This document shows, in pieces, positions 15,380 to 24,298 of a stretch of DNA of 64,000 nt. The notes beneath the pieces are model-generated. The model was not told where the DNA came from. It saw only the letters and a program-made list of their open reading frames with translations, and searched no databases. Source of the DNA: Jeotgalibacillus sp. R-1-5s-1 (GTDB lineage Bacteria > Bacillota > Bacilli > Bacillales > Jeotgalibacillaceae). Where the stretch lies: contig NZ_SORW01000009.1 in NCBI RefSeq assembly GCF_004405105.1, positions 33,140-97,139 of the forward strand. Direction: 5' to 3'. Position 1 is the stretch's first letter, and each line of letters begins with the position of its first letter. The position numbers and the translations under genes are program-made.

Positions 15380-17475
15380 GATGTTCCCTCCATTAAATTC
15401 TTTGACTTTTCGGTATAAAAATCATGTAAGGTTTTTTGTAAAAACTGAAAAATTTCTTTTTCTGACCCGTTCCGAATCAGACGCATGGTTGACTCTTCTT
15501 CTACAAGGCTGCCACTAATCGTGCTCAACACCTCTGCCCCCCGGCTTTCCTGATCCTCAGGTGACACCATCAGAATCAGGCGACTGACAGGCATGAATGC
15601 TCCATCCATCCCTTTCAGTTCATAAGGCTCCGGCAGGTCATACAATCTGAAAACCGGCTGCCGAATCATGTCATCACGGCAATGATACAGCGCGAGTCCC
15701 GTATCCGGAAGACCCATACCGCCAATGGATTCACGTTCCATCAGGTTCCTGTATACGGATCCTGATTCTTCAATCATCTTTTCCTCAAAAAGCGCGAGAT
15801 CAATCTTTTTCAGCACGTCTGAAAAGCTTATGCTGCCCTCAATGTGCTCGAGTCTAAACTGTTTCAACACCTGCTCCACCGCATTGGCATATTGATTCAT
15901 CTGTTTTAAACGATGGAGAAATGGCGTCTCATCACCCGGCTTCTGCTTCAAGGCAGAAGGTTTTTTCATCGGCTTTATGTCATGAATGGTCTTACGGATT
16001 TTTTCAGCATCCGATTGGGGAAGCAGCGGATTCACCAGCAGGTAATCCTCCGTGAGTCCACTTAATCCCACTGTTGAAACAATCAGATCAAAGTGACTTT
16101 CCTCTAAATGCTTTTCCACTTCACGAATGGAGGACAGCGTAATCGACTTCATTTCATCGAATTCTTTGTGCAGGCGGCTTGCTATCATCTTTGATGTTCC
16201 GATTCCGCTTGCACACACAACGAGTACAGACAGATGTCCAGGTTCAGCCTGTCCTTCTAAAGCCGAGCCGAAATGCAGAGCGAGAAAGGCAAGCTCACCA
16301 TCCGGAAAATCATAGCCCGGAAGCACTTCCGCCACACTTGAGCGAACCGCCTCAAACAGCTCGGGATACTCTCTCTTAATACGGTTTGTCAGTGGATTAT
16401 AAGTGAAGTTTCTTTCCTTGGCCCGCTGAATCCCCGGTTCAATGTGTGCAATCAGTCCCTCAATTAAATCCGGATCATCCAGCAGGTTCACATTCAGCCG
16501 GTCAGAAATGGCCCGGACAAGCTGATGAACCGTCACCGCCAGCTCAGGATTAATGAGCTGGTCCACAAACTGCTCCTGAAAACGCCTTTTGGCCGTTTTC
16601 AGGTGAATCGTAATATAACCTGTTTCCTGTTCTTCAATGGTCATATCAAATGCCTGTGATAACGTGCTGATAATCTGATCGGCAATCCTATATTCCGGCA
16701 GTGCCTGTAATTCCTCCAGCAGCTGATCATGATGCTCCACTGTTGCTCCTGCACGAATTCTTTGAAGCGACAGACAAATATGCAATAACAATGAAACGTA
16801 TGCACTATCCGTCAAAGGATACGGCAGCTCCTCAATAAAAGGTTTGATCAGCTGATCAACCTGATCAAACTCTTCGCGGTTAACGATTGTGAACACCTGA
16901 TGGTCGAGTGTCCGCTGGTTAAACAGTTGACCTCCATGAATCGAATAAATGGAGGAGCTCTCAAGCTCTTCCATCATAAGGTTGGCAAGTGATCTCCTTT
17001 TGGCTTTTTCATCTCCCGACAGCTCGATCCCGTAACCTCTTCGCCTGATAATCGACACTGCATAGGGTCTTAGAAACTCCTCAAGCTCATCAAGTGTCTG
17101 ACTGAGTGCAGCGGTCGGCATCTGGAATTCATTCGCCAGTTCCACCAGCTTCACAACCGTGTTTTGTTTCATTAAATAATGCAGCAGGAGAATTTTTCTT
17201 TCCCCTGCATCAAGCTCTGCTGTTGGCACCTGCAGTAAAGCGGACTCAAGCTTGTCAAATCCGTCTGTCGAACCTGTCAGCCTGATGCCTCTTCCTGCCT
17301 GCTTGTCCATTCCTAAGTGAAATTGCTGCAGTACATCATCCAGCTTATTCAGTTCACGTTGAACCGTGCGCTGACTGACCTGTAGATGATCTGCAAGCTC
17401 ACCAAGTGTCGTAAACTGGTGCTGAGCGGTCAGCAGTATATGGAGCATCTTTCTTTCTCGTCCTGTTACGTACAC
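15376..17475 (-). CDS. mtlR: PRD-containing mannitol operon activator
   Basis: 699 residues. In order: two DNA-binding winged-helix regions (about residues 4-65 and 85-160), PRD1 (about 185-280, with LLLHICLSLQRI) and PRD2 (about 300-400, with LIAHIEPGIQRA and FLALHFGSA), a GatB-like IIB domain (LVVCASGIGTSKMIASRL supplies the Cys), and a C-terminal IIA-like domain (about 545-690). PTS-dependent phosphorylation of these sites sets activity in the known MtlR proteins. Its place inside the operon suggests autoregulation. Confidence 0.95.
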   Translation of the reverse strand: MYVTGRERKMLHILLTAQHQFTTLGELADHLQVSQRTVQRELNKLDDVLQQFHLGMDKQAGRGIRLTGSTDGFDKLESALLQVPTAELDAGERKILLLHYLMKQNTVVKLVELANEFQMPTAALSQTLDELEEFLRPYAVSIIRRRGYGIELSGDEKAKRRSLANLMMEELESSSIYSIHGGQLFNQRTLDHQVFTIVNREEFDQVDQLIKPFIEELPYPLTDSAYVSLLLHICLSLQRIRAGATVEHHDQLLEELQALPEYRIADQIISTLSQAFDMTIEEQETGYITIHLKTAKRRFQEQFVDQLINPELAVTVHQLVRAISDRLNVNLLDDPDLIEGLIAHIEPGIQRAKERNFTYNPLTNRIKREYPELFEAVRSSVAEVLPGYDFPDGELAFLALHFGSALEGQAEPGHLSVLVVCASGIGTSKMIASRLHKEFDEMKSITLSSIREVEKHLEESHFDLIVSTVGLSGLTEDYLLVNPLLPQSDAEKIRKTIHDIKPMKKPSALKQKPGDETPFLHRLKQMNQYANAVEQVLKQFRLEHIEGSISFSDVLKKIDLALFEEKMIEESGSVYRNLMERESIGGMGLPDTGLALYHCRDDMIRQPVFRLYDLPEPYELKGMDGAFMPVSRLILMVSPEDQESRGAEVLSTISGSLVEEESTMRLIRNGSEKEIFQFLQKTLHDFYTEKSKNLMEGTS

Positions 17476-17547
17476 ACATCAGCACCTCCTTTTCAGTTAT
17501 TCTTTTCCCTATTCAATCTTTTTTTATCCTGCCTGAACAAAAACACA

Positions 17548-17581
17548 GGGAACCCGCCTTGATCATTCAAGCGGATTCCCC
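17548..17581 (-). terminator. Hairpin terminator after mtlA
   Basis: Minus-strand stem GGGGAATCCGC / GCGGGTTCCC followed by TGTGTTTTT. It lies between mtlA and mtlR and could lower expression of the downstream regulator and enzymes relative to the transporter. Confidence 0.7.
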
Positions 17582-17590
17582 GATACCTTT

Positions 17591-19036
17591 TTATGCAGAT
17601 TCATCTTTCCGCTTTAATTCATTTACCAGCTCGTCGTATTTTGGACTGCCGAGGAAATTGTCAACCGAGATATGACGTGCATCCGGACGTTTGGCTCTGG
17701 CACGGTCCGTTAAATCCTTGTGCGTAATCACAATATCCGCATCCTCCGGAATCTGATTAATCGCCGTATTTGTGACAAAGATATCAATATCCGCTTTTTT
17801 AAATTTATTTTTCAGAAGTGAAGCCCCCATTGCACTGGAACCCATTCCGGCATCGCAGGCAAAGATCACTTTATTCACTGGTCCAGCTCCGACAAGCGGC
17901 GTTGAATCAGCAGCCGGCTCACCTGTTAAATGAGCAGCAGCAACGCTTTTCTTACCTTTCATATCCTGCATACGCTCTGTAGCTTCAGTCAGCGCGTCGT
18001 CTTCTTCAGTGGATTTCGTCACTTTCAGCAAGAATCCTGCAGAACCGAATGATACTGCAGCTGAAATGAACACACCAGCCAGCATACCAAGGTAGTCACC
18101 ACGCGGCGTCATGGCAAGGTAAGCAAAGATACTTCCCGGTGATGGGGTTGCCACAAGACCTACATCCAGCATCGAGAAAGTCAAAATACCACTGGCACCA
18201 CCCAGAATCGCTGCAACAATCAGCACAGGCTTCATCAGGATGTAAGGGAAATAAATTTCGTGAATTCCTCCAAGGAAGTGGATCACACTTGCGCCTGAAG
18301 CGGACAGACGCGCCATCCCTTTTCCGAATACCATATAAGCCAGCAGGATACCAAGACCCGGTCCAGGATTGGATTCAACCATAAACAGAATCGACTTACC
18401 TGCATCGGCTGCCTGATCGAGTGCCAGCGGTCCAAGAATCCCGTGATTAATAGCATTGTTTAAAAACAGTACTTTCGCAGGTTCAACAAAAATACTTGCA
18501 AGCGGCAATAGGTTTGCATCAACAATGACTCTTACACCTGAAGCCATTACTTCGTTAAGCCCCTGTACAACCGGACCGATTCCAGTATAGGCAATAAGCG
18601 TTAACGCACCACCCAGAATCCCTGCAGTAAAGTTATTGATCAGCATCTCAAAGCCCTGCTTTACTTTTCCTTCAAACAGCTTATCAACCTGTTTGATCAG
18701 GAAACCACCAAGCGGCCCGAGAATCATCGCCCCAAGAAACATCGGGATATCCGTTCCGACAATCGCACCAATAGTGGCCGTCGCACCAAGCACCCCTCCG
18801 CGCATGCCATAAACCATGTGTCCACCGGTAAAACCGATCAGTAAAGGCAGCAGGTACGTAATCATCGGTCCAACGACAGTTGCCAGATCTTCATTCGGCG
18901 CCCAGCCTGTTGGAATGAATAAAGCAGTAATAAGTCCCCAAGCGATAAATGCACCGATGTTTGGCATAATCATGCCACTCAAGTACGAACCAAACTTCTG
19001 AATCTTCGCCTTCACACCTGACTTGTTCCCTTCCAT
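17591..19036 (-). CDS. mtlA: Mannitol-specific PTS enzyme IICB
   Basis: 481 residues from the ATG at 19036, chosen because AAAGGAGG lies 7 bp upstream. The IIC transporter occupies about residues 10-345 (GSYLSGMIMPNIGAFIAWG, GGIHEIYFPYILMKPVL), and IIB occupies about 390-481 with the phosphorylated Cys in KVIFACDAGMGSSAMG. It imports and phosphorylates mannitol at the membrane. First gene of the operon, divergent from the PAS-STAS gene, with a cre-like site upstream. Confidence 0.97.
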   Translation of the reverse strand: MEGNKSGVKAKIQKFGSYLSGMIMPNIGAFIAWGLITALFIPTGWAPNEDLATVVGPMITYLLPLLIGFTGGHMVYGMRGGVLGATATIGAIVGTDIPMFLGAMILGPLGGFLIKQVDKLFEGKVKQGFEMLINNFTAGILGGALTLIAYTGIGPVVQGLNEVMASGVRVIVDANLLPLASIFVEPAKVLFLNNAINHGILGPLALDQAADAGKSILFMVESNPGPGLGILLAYMVFGKGMARLSASGASVIHFLGGIHEIYFPYILMKPVLIVAAILGGASGILTFSMLDVGLVATPSPGSIFAYLAMTPRGDYLGMLAGVFISAAVSFGSAGFLLKVTKSTEEDDALTEATERMQDMKGKKSVAAAHLTGEPAADSTPLVGAGPVNKVIFACDAGMGSSAMGASLLKNKFKKADIDIFVTNTAINQIPEDADIVITHKDLTDRARAKRPDARHISVDNFLGSPKYDELVNELKRKDESA

Positions 19037-19090
19037 TTTTGTTCCTCCTTTATTTGTTTTCACTGACTTTCCAATGTTGTTAATTTAATA

Positions 19091-19106
19091 ATAAAGCGCT
19101 TACTTA
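19091..19106. promoter_or_regulatory. cre-like site upstream of mtlA
   Basis: ATAAAGCGCTTACTTA, about 55 bp upstream of the mtlA start codon, keeps the central AAGCGCTT of CcpA sites but has two mismatches to WTGNAANCGNWNNCW. Carbon catabolite repression of mannitol uptake is expected. Confidence 0.55.
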
Positions 19107-19309
19107 TGCAAAACAATGAATAGAAAATTCAACTTTGTCACACGTAATGTGGACATTTTTTAATTAACAGAGATTTGAAGGAAGTGAACAAAATCCCTGT
19201 TTTTTCAATTATTTTAGCTGAATAGGATTAACAGCTCGGATTAGGTGGAAAGGGAGAGTATATCGTATAATATAGGCTGATCAATTTTAAGAAAAGGATA
19301 GGAGATCCC

Positions 19310-20074
19310 ATGACAGCATATGGCGTTATCCCAACTGCAATATCACCGCTGACTGCATTAGACAGCATAGGTGAAACCATTTTATTAGCGGACCATGAAT
19401 ACAATATTGTCTGGATGAATACAGCCGCAGCCAACCTGTTAAATGGCGTTGCCGCTTCATACGGACTCAATGGCAGTCACGATATGATCGGTCAGAACAT
19501 GGATCTGTTTCATAGATTTCCGTCCCATCAGCAGAACATGATGAAGCAGCTCAAGGGACCACACAGAACAAGAATCACAATTAAAAATCTCATCGTAACT
19601 GATATCGTAGTTACGCCTATCCGATCCACCGGCGAACGTATTGATGGCTATATTGTGATGCTGCTGGACGTCACCACAAAAGCAGCCGAAGAAGAGGAAA
19701 AAGAAAAGCTGATTGCCTCACTTTCCACACCTATGATGAAGGTTTGGCATAATGCCATTGCACTGCCCCTGATCGGCGCCTTTGACAGCGAGCGTTTCAA
19801 TCTTTTAGTGACAAGTGTTTTAGAAGAATGTGCATCCAGTCAGATTGATTATGTATTAATCAATTTGAATAAGGTTTATTTTAATGAAAGGGAGCATACG
19901 ACACACCTTTTCCAAAAGTTAATTGACTGCCTTCGTCTGATCGGCACCCAGTGCATGATCGTAGGCGTTACACCGGAACTTGCGATGGCGATGAATCACC
20001 TGAACCGTGATGTGAAGATTTTTACCACGACTTATGACGGGATTCAGTACATTATTTCTAAAGATCAGAAGTAA
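19310..20074 (+). CDS. PAS-STAS (RsbR-like) signalling protein
   Basis: 254 residues. A PAS domain spans about residues 15-125 (GETILLADHEYNIVWMNTAA, then VVTPIRSTGERIDGYIVMLLDVT), a short acidic coiled segment follows (AAEEEEKEKL), and a STAS domain spans about 138-250 (IASLSTPMMKVWHNAIALPLIG, IDYVLINLNKVYF). The layout matches co-antagonists of the stressosome, with PAS replacing the usual globin-like sensor. In the STAS strand the usual phospho-Thr/Ser before the helix is not clear. No rsbS/rsbT genes adjoin. ATG at 19310 has AGGAG upstream. Confidence 0.85.
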   Translation: MTAYGVIPTAISPLTALDSIGETILLADHEYNIVWMNTAAANLLNGVAASYGLNGSHDMIGQNMDLFHRFPSHQQNMMKQLKGPHRTRITIKNLIVTDIVVTPIRSTGERIDGYIVMLLDVTTKAAEEEEKEKLIASLSTPMMKVWHNAIALPLIGAFDSERFNLLVTSVLEECASSQIDYVLINLNKVYFNEREHTTHLFQKLIDCLRLIGTQCMIVGVTPELAMAMNHLNRDVKIFTTTYDGIQYIISKDQK

Positions 20075-20105
20075 AAAAAAGCTGTCCGTGACGGGCAGCT
20101 TTTTT
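20075..20105 (+). terminator. Terminator of the PAS-STAS gene
   Basis: Stem AAAGCTGTCC-gtgac-GGGCAGCTTTTTT directly after the stop codon. A-run and T-run on both sides make it potentially bidirectional. Confidence 0.88.
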
Positions 20106-20189
20106 CTGTGGTTTTGACGCGGACGTGCGTGTTTGTGCTGATTGAGTTGTTCCGCGTGATTGGTTGCGGCAACCTGAGGGTGTGGCTTG

Positions 20190-20395
20190 AGTGAGGAATT
20201 GTACTGTTCCGAAGAGTTTTTTCATCGATTCAACTTTTTATTGTACTGAATGATGTATTAATTCAATCGTTTAAATTTTTTATTGTATTGTTCAAGTTAT
20301 ACAGCACCTTTTTTGTTATGTTTCAACTACGAATTGTAACGACCCAAGACGGAATTGTATCGAATCAAAAAGGAATTGTACTGTTCACACTTCAA
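20190..20395. repeat. 21-bp-phased degenerate repeat array A6 (GGAATTGTA type)
   Basis: In the 443-bp gene-free stretch 20075-20517 between two convergent genes. Units start at 20195, 20216, 20237, 20258 and 20279 (21 bp each) with GGAATTGTACTG or TTTATTGTACTG cores, then GAATTG at 20331, 20352 and 20373 (again 21 bp). The phase shifts once between the two blocks. The rest of the interval (20400-20517) shows nothing recognisable. Confidence 0.85.
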
Positions 20396-20517
20396 GCAGG
20401 AAGACCACTGCCATCCAGTCCCTCTATATCACCTGATTAGACCACTATTTGCCGCGAAAAGAGCTTAAATCCTGATTAACGAACTCCATACCGCGCAAAA
20501 AATCCTCACACGACTCC

Positions 20518-21690
20518 TTATAGCTCAGCCTCCAAATGCCGGAGCAATTCTTCAGCAGTCATCAGCTTCTCTCCGCCTCCCTGAACGAAATCGGGCTTTC
20601 CGCCGCCACGTCCGTTAATGAGAGACAGCACCTTTTTCAGCGGAAGATTCATATTCATGTCAACGCTGTTTCCTCTTGCACAGATGACCTGGAGTTTATC
20701 GTCTGTCTCATTGACAAAGAGTACGATCCGGTCGTCTGCTTTTAACGTAATGTTTTTGGCCAGGTGCTGAATATCGGCAATCTCCTGATCGTGAAAGATC
20801 TCTTTTATCACGTGATTGGAAGTTGAGAGATACCCGTCTGCCCGCAATTCTGCAAGCTGTTTCTTCAGCTCTTCCTTTTCCTTTTCAAGGTCTCTGACCT
20901 GCTCAAGAAGACGGTCCGCAGCCTGAGGCAGCTGATCCTGCGGTGCACTCAGCCTCGCCGTCAGACTTTGCACTACCAAATGCTTTTCATCAAGCTGTTT
21001 TCGTACACGATGTCCACATACGAAATATACACGTATGTTTCCTTTCTGCTTTTCCGTGTGAAGAATGTTCAGCGCCGCCACCTCACCAGTTGAACCGGGA
21101 TGTGTGCCTCCGCAGCCGTTGTAATCAATGTCCGGGATGATGACGAGTCTGATATCTTCTTTTACTGATACGGCTTTGCGAAGCGGGTATTGACTCAGCT
21201 CTTCATAAGTGACCCATTTCGTCTCAATCGGCCGGTTCTCGAGGATCACCAGGTTGGCGGCTTCTTCGGCCTGAAGCACCGTTTCCTCCGTTAGCGACTC
21301 TACCTCAAGGTCAATCGAACAAACCTCCTGCCCTAAATGAAAGCTGATGGTTTTTGCGTCAAATTTATTTTCAAATACAGCAGATAAAATATGCTGTCCT
21401 GCATGCTGTTGCATATGATCAAACCTGCGCTCCCAGTCGATCTCACCTTTAACTGAACCTGTAGCCTTTAAATCTGTGTAATGGCGAATTTCACCCTCCA
21501 CTTCTTCAACCTCTTGGACTTGTGCTCCATTCAATGTTCCCTGATCGAAAGGCTGTCCTCCTCCAGTCGGGTAAAAAGCAGTCTGATTGAGCACAAGGTA
21601 AGGACTGCCCTGTTCGTCTATGCCGTTCTTCTCAATCTCAGCTTCAAACTCATGTATATAAACATCCTGATAAAATAACTTTTCTGTCAT
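20518..21690 (-). CDS. Alanyl-tRNA editing protein (AlaX type with DHHA1 domain)
   Basis: 390 residues from the ATG at 21690 (AGGAG 9 bp upstream). It has the AlaRS editing domain (about residues 1-235): FYPTGGGQPFDQG, the zinc-binding MQQHAGQHILSAVF, and the second zinc pair in NGCGGTHPGSTGEV. A coiled-coil linker follows (LLEQVRDLEKEKEELKKQL), then a DHHA1-like C-terminal domain with the glycine-rich NGRGGGKPDFVQGGG. It hydrolyses mischarged Ser- or Gly-tRNA(Ala) in trans. Confidence 0.93.
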   Translation of the reverse strand: MTEKLFYQDVYIHEFEAEIEKNGIDEQGSPYLVLNQTAFYPTGGGQPFDQGTLNGAQVQEVEEVEGEIRHYTDLKATGSVKGEIDWERRFDHMQQHAGQHILSAVFENKFDAKTISFHLGQEVCSIDLEVESLTEETVLQAEEAANLVILENRPIETKWVTYEELSQYPLRKAVSVKEDIRLVIIPDIDYNGCGGTHPGSTGEVAALNILHTEKQKGNIRVYFVCGHRVRKQLDEKHLVVQSLTARLSAPQDQLPQAADRLLEQVRDLEKEKEELKKQLAELRADGYLSTSNHVIKEIFHDQEIADIQHLAKNITLKADDRIVLFVNETDDKLQVICARGNSVDMNMNLPLKKVLSLINGRGGGKPDFVQGGGEKLMTAEELLRHLEAEL

Positions 21691-21708
21691 GATTAACAAC
21701 TCCTCTTT

Positions 21709-22407
21709 CTACGTTTCCATGACATCCCACGGTGTGACGATGCCAAGTATCCGCTCTGTGCTGGCTCCATTTTTCGTAATGATGAGCGCAACCAGTTTTT
21801 CTCCACGCTCCGCCGCCTGCGCGAAACGATCCTGTGCTTCATATACACTCATTTCTTTCGGAATAAAACGGTAATTCTGCTTCCGTCGATCGAAAGGCAA
21901 CAGATCTTTTACTTGAACGCCTTTGATCGAAATGGATTCTTCATTTAAATGAGAGGCGAGCCAATTGGCTACACCACTGTCTGTGACCAGTGTCTTAACA
22001 AGCTTCTGCTGATCAACCACCGGAAACTGCGAGTACTCTTTATTTTTCATGTTACGCAGCACTTCTTTCAGTGTGGTGTCCTCATGAAAGGTCACAACGT
22101 CCTTGATAAATCGCTCCACTGTTGGCGGCACAACTAGCCGGCTGCGAATTTCTTCAATCAATTCAACCACATAATCGGTCGGCTCTGCCAGTACTTCCTC
22201 TGTGTATGTATGGACAATCGCATTTCGGAGCTCCGCAATTTCCTTCAAATCCTGCAAATAACGCTTTACGATTCTGTCATTACGCTGTGAGGCTTTATCA
22301 AGCAGCGCATGAAAGCTCATATAATTCCCTTTATTGTGCTTGTTCTTAAGGTAATTTTCAATTTCGTTAAAGTCTTTGAGAAATGCTCTTGAATTTGAAG
22401 AATCCAT
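21709..22407 (-). CDS. HEPN-like helical domain fused to CBS pair
   Basis: 232 residues. Residues 1-80 form an all-helical region ending in LRNAIVHTY; R61 to H66 (RNAIVH) fits the Rx4H motif of HEPN domains. Two CBS motifs follow (about 95-155, DVVTFHEDTTLKEVLRNM; about 165-230, FIPKEMSVYEAQDRFAQAA ending ILGIVTPWDVME). CBS pairs sense adenine nucleotides. An AMP/ATP-gated RNA-binding or RNase role is possible but not shown. The gene lies 4 bp after the small membrane gene. Confidence 0.75.
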   Translation of the reverse strand: MDSSNSRAFLKDFNEIENYLKNKHNKGNYMSFHALLDKASQRNDRIVKRYLQDLKEIAELRNAIVHTYTEEVLAEPTDYVVELIEEIRSRLVVPPTVERFIKDVVTFHEDTTLKEVLRNMKNKEYSQFPVVDQQKLVKTLVTDSGVANWLASHLNEESISIKGVQVKDLLPFDRRKQNYRFIPKEMSVYEAQDRFAQAAERGEKLVALIITKNGASTERILGIVTPWDVMET

Positions 22408-22411
22408 CCCG

Positions 22412-22603
22412 TCACTCCTTCTTTTTGTAAACGTGCGGTTTTCGGAGCCATTTAATAAAGAAGTACGCTGCGATCATATAGATTGAAAAACCGATCGACT
22501 CCATGATGTCCGATTCATCAGAAAGGATCGCACGAACCAGAATAATAGCAATAAAAGCAAAGATATAAAAGCTTATCGTTTGTGCACGAGATTTTTCTCT
22601 CAC
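22412..22603 (-). CDS. Small membrane protein, function unknown
   Basis: 63 residues with two hydrophobic segments (about residues 9-26 and 37-52) and a basic C-terminus (RKPHVYKKKE). It is separated from the HEPN-CBS gene by only 4 bp, so they share a transcript. No family recognised. Divergent from the PadR gene. Confidence 0.7.
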   Translation of the reverse strand: MREKSRAQTISFYIFAFIAIILVRAILSDESDIMESIGFSIYMIAAYFFIKWLRKPHVYKKKE

Positions 22604-22645
22604 GATAAGATCCCCCTTCGTTTGTAAAATTATTTCAAAAAATGC

Positions 22646-22674
22646 TTTACTTTAAAAGTATAAAGATTTATTAT
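22646..22674 (+). promoter_or_regulatory. Sigma-A type promoter of the PadR-DUF4188 operon
   Basis: TTTACT (22646-22651), a 17-bp spacer and TATTAT (22669-22674), about 40 bp upstream of the TTG start of the PadR gene. Confidence 0.6.
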
Positions 22675-22688
22675 ATCTTTAAGATATA
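22672..22688. promoter_or_regulatory. Palindromic operator candidate for PadR regulator
   Basis: TATATCTTTAAGATATA is a perfect 8+1+8 inverted repeat that overlaps the -10 box of the padR-like promoter; a further AAAGATATA half-site follows just downstream. Placement fits autorepression. Confidence 0.6.
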
Positions 22689-22715
22689 TAACTAAAAGAT
22701 ATAGGTGGTGTTCAT

Positions 22716-23273
22716 TTGGCCAAAGAGAATCATACCCCTTACGTGTTGCTTGGCATGATGACAACCGGCTGCAACACCGGATATTCAATGAAACAAATGA
22801 TTGATAACAGCCTGAGCCATTTCTGGAAAATCAGCTATGGTCAGATTTATCCCTCTTTAAAAAAGTTGACAGATGAAGGCTTAGCCATTTCAAAAAAGGA
22901 ACCGCAGACTGATAAACCGGACAAGATTATTTATGAAATTACTGATAAAGGACGTCAGGCATTGGAGGCGTGGCTTGTTTCACCGGTTGACAGCGGATTG
23001 CCTGTACAGAAAAATGAATGGCTGCTGAAGCTGTTTTTCAGTCGTCACGAGCCGGCCCAAACAGCGATTGCAAAGATCAAGCAGTACGAAACTCAACTTC
23101 AGGAACGGCTCTCTGTTTATCAGCAGATTGAACAAATGATTAAACGTTCATCCATTCGCTCTGAGGATGAACAATTCTGGTTATTCACTCTCCGTCACGG
23201 CTTTAAAACAACGAATGCAGCGATCGAATGGTGCCGGGAAGTCACAGAAGAACTTCAAAATGAGGAGGAATAA
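22716..23273 (+). CDS. PadR-family transcriptional regulator
   Basis: 185 residues. The winged helix is at about residues 8-85 (YVLLGMMTTGCNTGYSMKQMI, QIYPSLKKLTDEGL), followed by the long coiled C-terminal dimerisation helices of the Vir_act_alpha_C type. TTG start at 22716 with AGGTGG 7 bp upstream. The DUF4188 gene begins 2 bp after its stop, so the pair is one operon, probably autoregulated through the palindrome at the promoter. Confidence 0.9.
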   Translation: MAKENHTPYVLLGMMTTGCNTGYSMKQMIDNSLSHFWKISYGQIYPSLKKLTDEGLAISKKEPQTDKPDKIIYEITDKGRQALEAWLVSPVDSGLPVQKNEWLLKLFFSRHEPAQTAIAKIKQYETQLQERLSVYQQIEQMIKRSSIRSEDEQFWLFTLRHGFKTTNAAIEWCREVTEELQNEEE

Positions 23274-23275
23274 CA

Positions 23276-23749
23276 ATGGGTAAAAAGCTTGAGCAGGCGC
23301 GGTTTATGGCCACACATGGACAGGAAATGACCGTTTTTATGGTGGGAATGCGTATTAATAAATTCTGGGCAGTTCACAAATGGTTTCCGGTATTTATGGC
23401 AATGGGCCCAATGCTGCGCGAGCTTTATACACATAAGGAACTGGGCTTTTTATCAACAGAAACGTTGATGGGCTGGAGAACGGTCACGCTGATTCAGTAC
23501 TGGAACTCTAAAGATCAGCTGTACGCTTACGCTAAAGGACAGGAACATATGAAAGCCTGGAAAAACTTTTACCAGAAAGCCGCCAAATCGGAGGCAGTTG
23601 GCATTTTTCATGAAACCTACGCAGTCGCGCCGGGAACATACGAAACAATCTACAACCGCATGCCGGCTTTTGGATTATCGAAAGCGATTGGGGTTCAGCC
23701 AGTTGGAAAGAAGATGGAGACCGCATCTGATCGATTAAAAGCACAGTAA
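23276..23749 (+). CDS. DUF4188 family protein (monooxygenase-like)
   Basis: 157 residues with the family marks MTVFMVGMRINKFWAVHKWFPV, STETLMGWRTVTLIQYWNS and VGIFHETYAVAPGTYETIYNRMP. The fold is that of small dimeric ABM-type monooxygenases. It is often linked to regulators responding to xenobiotics, as here with PadR. The catalytic activity is not established. Confidence 0.88.
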   Translation: MGKKLEQARFMATHGQEMTVFMVGMRINKFWAVHKWFPVFMAMGPMLRELYTHKELGFLSTETLMGWRTVTLIQYWNSKDQLYAYAKGQEHMKAWKNFYQKAAKSEAVGIFHETYAVAPGTYETIYNRMPAFGLSKAIGVQPVGKKMETASDRLKAQ

Positions 23750-23753
23750 ATAG

Positions 23754-23785
23754 AAAAGCACCGCATCTGGACGCGGTGCTTTTTT
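23754..23785 (+). terminator. Terminator of the PadR-DUF4188 operon
   Basis: Stem AAAAGCACCGC / GCGGTGCTTTTTT, five bp past the stop codon. Confidence 0.88.
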
Positions 23786-23797
23786 GGTGCGACGTCA

Positions 23798-24244
23798 CTA
23801 CATCCAATTCACACCCCATAAACTTTGTATAACAGCCATATAAACGACCATCACAATACTCAATCCGAGAAATAGTGCAATTAATCCTTTGAATCGATCT
23901 GTTTTTTTCAAAGCCAATATGAATGTGATTAAAACGACTGCTGCTACAGCATAAAACACAAAAAACATGCTATAAATACTGAACGGGCCAAGAAATAAGC
24001 TAAGCACTGCGAGCTGCATCAAAAAAGCCGCCATTGACGTCGCAGCCCATTTAGAAGGACCTTTCGTAATGGTCGTATTCCAAACGGCGAAAATAAACAA
24101 TGCTGAAATTAGCGTCCAATAACCCCATTCAAATAGACCAAATAAGCTTTCCTCGTAAACGGCGAGCATATATCCTGTAACAAACAGCGGAATAAATAAC
24201 AACATAAGCCAGGCGTTTGTTTGAATTCTTTTCGTTTCGGTCAT
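23798..24244 (-). CDS. Membrane protein, function unknown
   Basis: 148 residues, five hydrophobic segments (about residues 12-29, 39-56, 66-84, 86-110 and 118-140). No family recognised. ATG at 24244 overlaps a TGA in the preceding spacer. It converges with the DUF4188 gene. Confidence 0.7.
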   Translation of the reverse strand: MTETKRIQTNAWLMLLFIPLFVTGYMLAVYEESLFGLFEWGYWTLISALFIFAVWNTTITKGPSKWAATSMAAFLMQLAVLSLFLGPFSIYSMFFVFYAVAAVVLITFILALKKTDRFKGLIALFLGLSIVMVVYMAVIQSLWGVNWM

Positions 24245-24271
24245 AATGATTGTACCCCCCTGCTAATAGAG

Positions 24272-24293
24272 GCCGGCTTTTCGATAAAGCCGG
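24272..24293. terminator. GC-rich hairpin downstream of the P-loop kinase gene
   Basis: GCCGGCTTTtcgatAAAGCCGGT, a strong stem-loop just after the stop codon of the kinase gene. The T-rich side (TTGTTTTATTTT) is on the plus strand, so as a minus-strand terminator it is imperfect. Confidence 0.4.
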
Positions 24294-24298
24294 TTGTT

